A DNA stretch of 25,370 nucleotides from positions 1 to 25,370 of the forward strand of contig JAEYEL010000048.1 in NCBI GenBank assembly GCA_023403475.1. The letters run 5' to 3'. Every line of letters starts with the position of its first letter. The stretch's first letter is position 1. The translations under genes and the position numbers were made by a program. Shown here piece after piece: positions 1 to 6,319 of the stretch. Below the pieces are notes generated by a model that saw only the letters and a list, made by a program, of their open reading frames with translations, had not been told where the DNA came from and made no database searches. This DNA comes from Actinomycetes bacterium (GTDB lineage Bacteria > Actinomycetota > Coriobacteriia > Coriobacteriales > Eggerthellaceae).

Positions 1-94
1 TGCGGTTCGTCAGACCGCCCAGCCGCTCTATCCGTTTCGGTTCGCCAAAGCCCAGCTGCTCGAACAGTTCCGCTATGCGCTTCTCGTCCTCCAT
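1..94 (-). CDS. licA: LicA-like choline/aminoglycoside kinase, N-terminal fragment (runs off the window)
   Basis: Only the first 31 codons are present; the gene continues beyond position 1. The start is ATG at 94-92, preceded by the purine-rich ribosome-binding site AGAGGGGA about 6 nt upstream. The peptide begins MEDEKRIAEL and reaches a LGGLTNR motif near residues 25-31. That motif is the usual N-terminal signature of LicA/choline-kinase-like phosphotransferases, which phosphorylate choline in the cytoplasm with ATP. The gene directly upstream on the same strand looks like the choline permease LicB, and that pairing is what makes the weak sequence evidence persuasive. The 224-bp gap between the two carries a 19-bp tandem array. 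A general aminoglycoside-phosphotransferase-family kinase cannot be excluded from such a short piece. Confidence 0.6.
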   Translation of the reverse strand, partial: MEDEKRIAELFEQLGFGEPKRIERLGGLTNR

Positions 95-219
95 TGTCTT
101 CCCCTCTCGTGATCATCGCACGGGATCAGGCGCGAATGCTACCCTATGACCTGCCGCTTGCACCGCCGTTCCCGCCAAGCACGGCTGCCTCTTTATCTTG
201 GCAGCACTCTCTTCAAGCC

Positions 220-314
220 CAGCAACCCGCTCGACCGGCAGCAACCCGCTCGACCGGCAGCAACCCGCTCGACCGGCAGCAACCCGCTCGACCGGCAGCA
301 ACCCGCTCGATCGG
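220..314. repeat. Tandem repeat, 19 bp x 5
   Basis: Five head-to-tail copies of CAGCAACCCGCTCGACCGG start at 220, 239, 258, 277 and 296. The first four are identical; the fifth has one C-to-T change. The array ends 4 bp from the stop codon of the LicB-like gene and about 125 bp before the kinase start, so it is transcribed in the intercistronic part of that operon. A 19-bp unit is not a multiple of three and no coding frame uses it, so copy-number change would alter spacing and mRNA structure, not a protein. Confidence 0.95.
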
Positions 315-318
315 CAGC

Positions 319-1317
319 CTATTGCGCCGCGCGCGCTGTGGCGGCGGCCTCCTCGCGTCCTTCTTCGGAACCATCCCTCTTTTCCGTGCGCCTCATCAGC
401 TCTTTCACGTCGGTCGCAGTCGCTATGGCGCCAAGGATGATTGCCAGCGCGCACACGATGCCGAACGGCGTGGGAATAGTGCCCAAAAGCACGAGCGAAA
501 TGGGAATGGCCCAACCGGAATACGAGATGTTGAGCGCCATGGACTTCGCGGCGCCGATGCGGTCGATGGCCTTGTAGTAGAACAGATACGACGCTGTTCC
601 CAGAAGCGCCGCGCCCGCAATGACGGGCATGGCGTCGCTTGCGAACGCATCGGCTGCGCACCCCCATCCGCCGAGCACAGGTAGGATAATCGCCATGTAC
701 ACGACAGCCGAGGTAGTTTGGCGAACCTGTAGACAGCACTCGTCGTCGGCCTCGCCGAAACGCAGCGCGTATGAGATGATGACGGCTTCCGTACCCCAGC
801 CGAACACGCACACGAGCGCCCCTATCACGCCCAGAACCCAGTTGCCGGGCACTGCCTCGTCAGGGTTGAACGACAGCGCGGCCACAGCCATCAAGCACAC
901 CGCGAGGCCGACCCACTGGTAGGGCTTCATGCGTTCCTTTAAAAAGAAGTGCGCCAGCAACGCCCCGTAAGCAGGAAAGAACGCCGTGATGGCGGTAGCG
1001 TAGGCGGCGCCTATCTGATTGATGGAGAACACATAGCCCGACATTCCCAAAGGCGCCCCTATGACGGCGGCCACGACCACCAGAAGACCCGTCTTGCTGC
1101 GCAGAAACCTCCACGTCTTCGCCAGCTTCCCCCGCATGGCATTGTAGGCGAACATGAGCACCGCCGATGTGGCGTCGTGAAGAAACGTGCTGGTGAACGC
1201 CGCAAGAGCAATGGCTTGCTCCGTCGAGAAAAAGCATGTGGACATGAGCGCTATGCTCAAGATGACCGAATCGAACGCCCAGGTAATGGCCGCTCCAAGA
1301 CCGAACCCCATTTTCAT
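319..1317 (-). CDS. licB: LicB-like choline permease (DMT/EamA superfamily)
   Basis: A 332-residue integral membrane protein with about ten hydrophobic segments in two EamA-type halves. Several stretches resemble pneumococcal/Haemophilus LicB as I recall that family: a GAPLGM turn followed by IGAAYATAITAFFPAYGALL, the FGWGTEAVI segment, a conserved VRQTTS, and SYLFYYKAIDRIGAAKS followed by NISYSGW. LicB imports choline, which LicA then phosphorylates for decoration of surface polymers; a kinase start lies downstream in the same operon. I chose ATG 1317 because AGAAGGGG lies just upstream. An open frame extends 60 codons further, but it runs through a 21-bp repeat and its first codon overlaps the predicted promoter. 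The tail is charged and Ala/Arg-rich. The substrate is inferred. Confidence 0.75.
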   Translation of the reverse strand: MKMGFGLGAAITWAFDSVILSIALMSTCFFSTEQAIALAAFTSTFLHDATSAVLMFAYNAMRGKLAKTWRFLRSKTGLLVVVAAVIGAPLGMSGYVFSINQIGAAYATAITAFFPAYGALLAHFFLKERMKPYQWVGLAVCLMAVAALSFNPDEAVPGNWVLGVIGALVCVFGWGTEAVIISYALRFGEADDECCLQVRQTTSAVVYMAIILPVLGGWGCAADAFASDAMPVIAGAALLGTASYLFYYKAIDRIGAAKSMALNISYSGWAIPISLVLLGTIPTPFGIVCALAIILGAIATATDVKELMRRTEKRDGSEEGREEAAATARAAQ

Positions 1318-1392
1318 CCACCCCTTCTGGCAGCGCCATGCACCTGATGACGCCACCCAACAACCATCGTCGTAGCGAATGCCGAAAAAGCC

Positions 1393-1455
1393 GCCGACAG
1401 CGTATCTGCCGACACCGACAGAGTACCCGTCGACGCCGACAGAGTACCCGTCGAC
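1393..1455. repeat. Tandem repeat, 21 bp x 3 in the licB leader
   Basis: Three adjacent 21-bp units lie at 1393-1413, 1414-1434 and 1435-1455. The last two differ at one base; the first matches its neighbour at about 17 of 21. They fall between the predicted transcription start (about 1471) and the licB start codon, so they are in the 5' untranslated region. In the licB frame they would read as a 7-residue repeat (VDGYSVG), but there is no start codon with a ribosome-binding site in front of them. Confidence 0.85.
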
Positions 1456-1477
1456 ATTCCGTTTAAAGTGGGTACGG

Positions 1478-1505
1478 AGTATATCACTTACGTTCAAAAT
1501 GTAAA
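1478..1505 (-). promoter_or_regulatory. Candidate sigma-70 promoter for licB-licA
   Basis: On the minus strand TTTACA (1505-1500) is followed after 16 nt by TATACT (1483-1478), with an extended -10 TGA directly before it. This predicts a start near 1471 and a leader of about 150 nt that contains the 21-bp repeats. Confidence 0.6.
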
Positions 1506-1548
1506 GGATTTACAAGAATTTGAACTTTAAAGGGAAGAAGCGCTCGGC

Positions 1549-1603
1549 CAGCTCCTATCCAGCTCCTATCCAGCTCCTATCCAGCTCCTATTCAGCTCCT
1601 ATT
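1549..1603. repeat. Tandem repeat, 11 bp x 5 between the divergent licB and gltX promoters
   Basis: Five copies of CAGCTCCTATC start at 1549, 1560, 1571, 1582 and 1593; the last two end in T instead of C. An 11-bp period is close to one helical turn, so the copies face the same side of the DNA. The array lies about 45 bp upstream of the licB -35 and 40 bp upstream of the gltX -35 candidate. Confidence 0.95.
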
Positions 1604-1643
1604 CAGTCGAACCGCATTTTGAGTGGGGATGCGGGGGTTGCGG

Positions 1644-1672
1644 TTTCCGCAGGGGGGCGGGTTGTCTATACT
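1644..1672 (+). promoter_or_regulatory. Candidate gltX promoter
   Basis: TATACT at 1667-1672 has a weak -35 match, TTTCCG at 1644-1649, with a 17-nt spacer. The start codon follows 38 nt later. The -10 is good and the -35 poor. Confidence 0.45.
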
Positions 1673-1709
1673 GGCAGAAAAAGCGGCACCGACGACAGTA
1701 AGGAACACC

Positions 1710-3335
1710 ATGTCCGAAACAAGCACTTCCGCACCGCACGTTCGCGTGCGCTTCGCACCATCGCCTACCGGACGCCTTCATGTGGGAGGCGCGCGCACCG
1801 CCATCTACAACTGGGCTTTCGCCCGCGCCATGGGGGGCGATTTCATCCTGCGCATAGAAGACACCGACCCCGAGCGTTCCACGGAAGAAAACGTGCAGGT
1901 TATCCTGAACGCCATGAGGTGGCTTAAGCTTGACTGGGACGAAGGACCGGAGGTGGGCGGCGCAGCAGGGCCTTACTTCCAGACGCAGCGCACAGACACC
2001 TACGAAGCCGCGCTTGCGCGCCTGCGCGAACGCGGGGCGGTCTACCCCTGCTTCTGCAAAAAGGAGGAGCTTGACGCCAAGCGCGCCCGCGCCGAAAAGG
2101 AAAGCGGCGGCTACGCTGGCTACGACCGCACCTGCCGAAACATAGACCCCGCCGAAGCCGCGCGTCGCATCGAGGCGGGCGAGCCGCACGTGTGGCGTCT
2201 GAAGGTGCCTAAAGACCACGGCGCAATAGAGTTCGACGATGCCGTGTACGGGCACATGAGCTTTCCCGCCGACGTCATGGACGACATGATAGTCGTGCGC
2301 ACCGACGGCACGCCAACCTACAACTTCGCCGTGGTCTGCGACGATGCGAACATGGGCATCACGCACGTCATCCGCGGCGACGACCACCTGTCAAACACGC
2401 CGAAGCAGATTCTCATCTACGAGGCGCTCGGAGCAAGCGTGCCCACGTTCGCGCACCTTTCCATGATCTTAGGTCCCGACGGCAAGAAGCTTTCCAAGCG
2501 TCACGGCGCCGCTAGCGTGGAGGAGTTTTGCGACCGGGGATATTTATCCGACGCCATGGTGAACTTCCTTGCCCTTCTGGGCTGGTCGCTTGACGGCGAG
2601 ACGACGCTCATCAGCCGTGAAACCCTGTGCCGAGAATTCGGCCTCGACCGCATCACCAAGAAAGACGCCATCTTCGACGAAAAGAAGCTCGGCTGGATGA
2701 ACGGCCAGTACATCCAGCGTATGGGCGCCGAAGCATGGGTGCGCGCGGCAAGCCCGTGGCTGGCAGAGGCCGTGGCAACAGGCCGCGCCGCGAAAGCGGG
2801 GGCGCACGTGGTGCCCACGCCCAATCCGAGCGATCCGAACGCACCCGCACCCGAACCCGTAGAGCTTTCCGATGAAGCGCTTACGCAGGCGGCGAAAGAA
2901 GTCGCAGCACACGGCGAATGGTTCGAGCGCGTCTATCCGCTCGTTTCCGAGCGCCTGCAACGCCTCGACGAGATTCCCGCAAAACTCGCCTACTTCTTCT
3001 GGGGGCCAAACGTGGTGCTCGACGAAAAAAGCGTCAAGAAAGTGCTGCTCAAAGAAGGAGCCCGAGCGGACGAGGCGCTGCGCGCGTGCCGCGAGCTACT
3101 TGCCAACCAGACGCGCGCCTGGGTTGGCGTCAGTCTCGAGGAGGCATGCCGTGATGCCGGAGAGGAGCTGGGGCTTAAGCCGAAGCTTCTGTTCCAGCCC
3201 GTGCGCGTGGCCGTATGCGGCAACATGGTGTCGCCCCCCTTGTTTGAAAGCATCGAGCTTATGAACAGGTCTGATGTTCTTGCTCGCATAGATGCCACGC
3301 TCGATGTCGTTACCGCGAGGCAATCTCTCGACTGA
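1710..3335 (+). CDS. gltX: Glutamyl-tRNA synthetase
   Basis: Charges tRNA-Glu with glutamate in the cytoplasm. The Rossmann-fold class I signatures are present: PSPTGRLHVGGAR with the HIGH-equivalent HVGG at residues 24-27, RTAIYNWAFAR just after, and the KMSKS-equivalent KKLSKRHGA near residue 258. The C-terminal half is the helical anticodon-binding part. At 541 residues it is somewhat longer than most bacterial GluRS (about 470-500); a Pro/Ala-rich insert around residues 360-390 accounts for part of this. I chose ATG 1710 because it follows AAGGA and gives the normal N-terminus; the frame is open further upstream but through the promoter. It may be the non-discriminating form that also charges tRNA-Gln, as in many GatCAB-containing actinobacteria, but nothing in the window tests that. 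It is followed by a membrane protein 13 nt downstream. Confidence 0.97.
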   Translation: MSETSTSAPHVRVRFAPSPTGRLHVGGARTAIYNWAFARAMGGDFILRIEDTDPERSTEENVQVILNAMRWLKLDWDEGPEVGGAAGPYFQTQRTDTYEAALARLRERGAVYPCFCKKEELDAKRARAEKESGGYAGYDRTCRNIDPAEAARRIEAGEPHVWRLKVPKDHGAIEFDDAVYGHMSFPADVMDDMIVVRTDGTPTYNFAVVCDDANMGITHVIRGDDHLSNTPKQILIYEALGASVPTFAHLSMILGPDGKKLSKRHGAASVEEFCDRGYLSDAMVNFLALLGWSLDGETTLISRETLCREFGLDRITKKDAIFDEKKLGWMNGQYIQRMGAEAWVRAASPWLAEAVATGRAAKAGAHVVPTPNPSDPNAPAPEPVELSDEALTQAAKEVAAHGEWFERVYPLVSERLQRLDEIPAKLAYFFWGPNVVLDEKSVKKVLLKEGARADEALRACRELLANQTRAWVGVSLEEACRDAGEELGLKPKLLFQPVRVAVCGNMVSPPLFESIELMNRSDVLARIDATLDVVTARQSLD

Positions 3336-3348
3336 AAGGAGAGCTATT

Positions 3349-4674
3349 ATGGAAGATCTCATGCAGCCGGAAGACCCGAAGCGCAAACCAGAGGAAGCGT
3401 CGAAGCCGGCAGAAACGTCGGAATCCGGAATGCCCGGCCTTCAGGAAGACGTGAGTGAAGCGTCGTCTTCCGAAACGCCCCCGCCCCCGCCTTCGCCGTA
3501 CGCAAGCGAGAATCCTCAAGCGCCCGCGCCGCAAGACGCCCAACCCTACGACCCGCCCCAAGGGCAGCCCGTTGCACCCGCGATGCCACCCGCAGCATCC
3601 GCGCAGACGTCCTACGACGCGCCCAGTCAGCAGCCCTATGCGGGTCAGCAACCGAAAGCCTTCCCTTACCAGCAGCCCCCCTACGGACAACCTCCCTATG
3701 GGCAGCAGCAACCGCCCGTCTCGCCTTACCAACAGCACCCCATACCGCCAGCGCAGCCCCCCTACGGGCAGCAGCCCCCCTACGGGCAGCAGCCCCCGTA
3801 CAGCCAGCCTCCCTACGGACAGCCCCCCTACCCTTGCGCACCGCAACCGCCGCGCAAGAAGAAAGTGTGGCCTTGGGTGCTCGGCGCATGCCTGCTCGTT
3901 ATTCTTTTGGGCATGGGAGGCTGCGTAGGGTGCATGGCGTGCTCCATCCTCACCAGCGACTACGCGGGCACGACCTCGCGCTACCCTAACGGCAATGCCC
4001 CGTACGGCTACGACGACGGCTACCGGCACGGCTATGGCTACGACGACAGCACCGATAGCGACTCAAGCGACCTGAACAGCCCTACGTTTTCCAAAGCCGA
4101 AATAGAGAAAATAGCGAAGGAGCACTACGGTGTAGAGGGCGGTGCGGCCGAGGGGAACAAGTGCACGCCGGGCGTGTACGAAGTGGGCGTCGATAAGGAC
4201 ATCGAACCGGGCCTGTACTATCTGGAGGGCAGCCAGACCGAGGAGGGCAGCTATCTCACCTTCGATCGCGTGGACAATTCCAATGTCTATACCTTGAACG
4301 ACTCGGTCGTATACTTCGGAAACTACTTCGCCGAGTTTGAGGAAGGCGACCTTATAGTTTTCGCCGCGCCGAAGGACGCGAGCATGTATCCTGCACCGGG
4401 AAAGGCGCTCGACGTGAGCGCCCCTTATCGGAGCGGCGTGTACCGCGTGGGAATCGACATTCCGGCGGGAACGTACAAGGTAGTGGCGCAAAGCGACACG
4501 CCCGCCACGAAATCGCAGGAGGCGGCTGCCTACGTGATGAAGGACCTCGATTTCGACGACGATTCCATCCTCGAAACGAAGTACGTCATCGCCGGAGGCT
4601 CGCAGACCATAACCGTTTCCCAAGGCCAGTACGTGGAGCTTTACGCTGCGACCATGGCGCCTGTCGACCAGTAA
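3349..4674 (+). CDS. Pro/Gln/Tyr-rich single-TM membrane protein with two VG-D-I-PG-Y repeats
   Basis: A 441-residue protein of no named family. Residues 1-165 are acidic then strongly Pro/Gln/Tyr-rich, with repeated PPYGQ units, and should be disordered and cytoplasmic. A basic RKKK stop lies at about 168-172, then one transmembrane helix at about 172-196 that ends in a Cys/Gly-rich stretch (GGCVGCMAC). The outer part holds two related blocks, each with the pattern G-V-Y-x-V-G-D-I-x-P/A-G-Y/T (near residues 278-296 and again near 360-380). That pattern recurs in surface proteins of Firmicutes and Coriobacteria, with no firm function. The start ATG 3349 has AAAGGAGA upstream and follows the gltX stop by 13 nt, so it is probably co-transcribed. 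The layout suggests a membrane-tethered envelope protein. Function unknown. Confidence 0.85.
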   Translation: MEDLMQPEDPKRKPEEASKPAETSESGMPGLQEDVSEASSSETPPPPPSPYASENPQAPAPQDAQPYDPPQGQPVAPAMPPAASAQTSYDAPSQQPYAGQQPKAFPYQQPPYGQPPYGQQQPPVSPYQQHPIPPAQPPYGQQPPYGQQPPYSQPPYGQPPYPCAPQPPRKKKVWPWVLGACLLVILLGMGGCVGCMACSILTSDYAGTTSRYPNGNAPYGYDDGYRHGYGYDDSTDSDSSDLNSPTFSKAEIEKIAKEHYGVEGGAAEGNKCTPGVYEVGVDKDIEPGLYYLEGSQTEEGSYLTFDRVDNSNVYTLNDSVVYFGNYFAEFEEGDLIVFAAPKDASMYPAPGKALDVSAPYRSGVYRVGIDIPAGTYKVVAQSDTPATKSQEAAAYVMKDLDFDDDSILETKYVIAGGSQTITVSQGQYVELYAATMAPVDQ

Positions 4675-4715
4675 CCGAAAGGCAACGGCGCACGCCCCTC
4701 GACATGGCGCGAATG

Positions 4716-4745
4716 TATAATCTGCTTCTAAGCCGCACAAGCAGA
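4716..4745 (+). promoter_or_regulatory. TATAAT box with an adjoining 7-bp inverted repeat
   Basis: A perfect TATAAT lies at 4716-4721 in the 167-bp gap before the thioesterase, without a convincing -35. Sharing its last base is TCTGCTT (4721-4727), repeated inverted as AAGCAGA at 4739-4745. The position just after a -10 box would suit a repressor site or a leader hairpin. The two GAATCCGA copies that follow (4744, 4763) may be chance. Confidence 0.4.
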
Positions 4746-4841
4746 ATCCGAACCACGTAAACGGAATCCGAGCTGCGGCGCACCCTCTATCGGCGAGGAG
4801 TGCGTCGCAGCATCGTTTGCCGCAAGAAAGGAACTCCCGCC

Positions 4842-5243
4842 TTGCTACCTGAAAACCCCACTTTGGAGGACATAAAAGCCGAATTCGCGAACGACCGCTT
4901 CGCCACGCAGGCTGCCGGATGCCGCGTGGTGGAGGCGCGCGCGGGTTATGCGGTCTGCGAGATGCCGCTTGCAGACGTCCACCGCAACGCCATGGGAAAC
5001 GTCATGGGCGGCGCCATCTTCACGCTCGCCGACTTCGCGCTTGCCATTGCCTGCAACGTAGGCGAAGCTCCCACCGTGTCGGTCGATCACACCGTGAGCT
5101 TTCTGCGCGCCACGAAAGGAAGCAAGCTCACGGCCACGGCAACCTGTGACAAGCCAGGAAGCCACCTGGCCTTCTACACCGTCGTCGTTACCGATGATCT
5201 GGGCAAGCAAATAGCCCGCATGACCGCCACCTGCTATCGCTAG
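4842..5243 (+). CDS. PaaI-family hotdog-fold acyl-CoA thioesterase
   Basis: A 133-residue single hotdog domain, the usual size for this family, which hydrolyses acyl- or aryl-CoA thioesters in the cytoplasm. The signature block is visible: H46-R-N48-A-M-G-N-V-M-G55-G56-A-I-F-T-L-A-D63, matching the N...G..GG.....D pattern in which Asn and Asp serve catalysis. The SVDHTVSFLRATKGSKL strand and the closing IARMTATCYR are also typical. I prefer TTG 4842 as start because AAAGGA lies 9 nt upstream. GTG 4800 in the same frame would add 14 basic residues and has GAGGAG almost touching it. It converges on the EamA gene with only 8 bp between the stop codons. Substrate unknown; this family also includes menaquinone- and phenylacetate-pathway enzymes. 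Confidence 0.88.
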   Translation: MLPENPTLEDIKAEFANDRFATQAAGCRVVEARAGYAVCEMPLADVHRNAMGNVMGGAIFTLADFALAIACNVGEAPTVSVDHTVSFLRATKGSKLTATATCDKPGSHLAFYTVVVTDDLGKQIARMTATCYR

Positions 5244-5251
5244 AAACCCGT

Positions 5252-6319
5252 TTACCGTCGAAACACCTGATCGCTCTCGCATTCGAGCATGCGAGCATGC
5301 GAGCATACGAGATAGGCGCTCATCTCCTGTGTGGACGCGCCTCCCTCGCGCGTTGCGGTGCGCGCCTCCCCCTCGCGCGCACAGAAGGGCTTCTTCATGG
5401 TGACCAGGAACACCATGGCGATCATGAGCGCAAGACCCATCCAGTCGGCGCCGCTGAAAGCCGTGCCCAGCCAGACGGCGCTGCAGAGTGTGGCGCTTAC
5501 CGGCTCGATTGCTCCGAGCAGGCTTCCCTTCACCGAACCGACTATCGAAACACCGTGCAGGTACAGCCCGAACGCCACGCAGGTTCCCACCACGGTTATC
5601 ACGCCGAGCATAAGCCATCCCACAGCGTCGAGCGCGGGAAGGACCGCCGCCCGACCGTCCACGATGCCGCTTGCCCACACCGCGAAAGCAGCAATGCCGC
5701 CCGTAAGCATGCCAAGCCCCGTCACGGCAAGGCTTCCCCATTGGGCGAACAGCCGCTTCGGATACATAACGTAAAACGAAACCGAAAGCCCGCTGATAAT
5801 GCCCCATACCAACCCGGGAAGCGGCAGCGAAAGCGTCGACAAGTCGCCCTGCGTGGCTATAAGCCACGTGGCGGCCACAGCGGCCACAAGCCCTGCGAAT
5901 TCGCGCAGATGAGGTGGCGTCCGCGCAATAAGGCAGGCGAAGAGCATGGTGAACACGATGCCAGTGCATTGCAGCACGGTCGCCGTGCCCGCGTTAGTGT
6001 ATCCGATAACCACCACGTAGGTTATCTGGCACAGATACAGCCCGCCTGCGCCGAACACGACAAGGCGTGCGACCGTATGCCTGTCGCGCAACATAGCGAC
6101 AAGCCGATCACGACGGCGCACGATCAGAAACGCGAGGAACAAAAGCCCCGCTCCCGTCATGCGCACCACCGTGACGAACGTCGGTGCAACATCGTAGTTC
6201 GACAGCAAAAACTGCGCGCACGTACCCGAAAAGCCCCACAGGGCGGCACCTGAAAGCGTGCAGAATATGCCGCGCCACAAGCGCGCGTCTGCACGGACAG
6301 CCCGCACCTTTCGCCCCAT
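5252..6319 (-). CDS. EamA/DMT-family transporter
   Basis: A 355-residue inner-membrane protein with about ten hydrophobic segments and two EamA halves, the second marked by GSVKGSLLGAIEPVSATL. That segment is typical of drug/metabolite exporters of this family. The substrate cannot be read from the sequence. The start ATG 6319 shares its A with the mfd stop (TGATG), so translation is coupled to mfd; GGGGAAG lies inside the end of mfd as ribosome-binding site. The last 20 or so codons fall outside the conserved fold and run through an 8-bp repeat (5284-5307), so the tail sequence (SHARMLECE) looks like a product of repeat expansion. It differs clearly from the LicB-like permease of the same superfamily near the left edge. 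Confidence 0.88.
   Translation of the reverse strand: MGRKVRAVRADARLWRGIFCTLSGAALWGFSGTCAQFLLSNYDVAPTFVTVVRMTGAGLLFLAFLIVRRRDRLVAMLRDRHTVARLVVFGAGGLYLCQITYVVVIGYTNAGTATVLQCTGIVFTMLFACLIARTPPHLREFAGLVAAVAATWLIATQGDLSTLSLPLPGLVWGIISGLSVSFYVMYPKRLFAQWGSLAVTGLGMLTGGIAAFAVWASGIVDGRAAVLPALDAVGWLMLGVITVVGTCVAFGLYLHGVSIVGSVKGSLLGAIEPVSATLCSAVWLGTAFSGADWMGLALMIAMVFLVTMKKPFCAREGEARTATREGGASTQEMSAYLVCSHARMLECESDQVFRR
5284..5307. repeat. 8-bp repeat x 3 in the 3' end of the EamA gene
   Basis: CGAGCATG at 5284 and 5292 and CGAGCATA at 5300, followed by a fourth half copy (CGAGATAG). Since 8 is not a multiple of three, gain or loss of one unit would change the frame of the last residues of the transporter. 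Confidence 0.8.

Noticed and set aside
220..314. CRISPR array
   Set aside because: The 19-bp units are directly adjacent without spacers and no cas gene is near; it is a plain tandem repeat.
1318..1497. 60-residue N-terminal extension of LicB with VDGYSVG repeats
   Set aside because: No start codon with a ribosome-binding site precedes it, the first ATG overlaps the promoter, and ATG 1317 has a good site and fits the family.
4845..5969. Open frame of 374 codons on the minus strand
   Set aside because: Overlaps both the thioesterase (antisense) and the EamA gene (other frame); both have clear family motifs, this one none.
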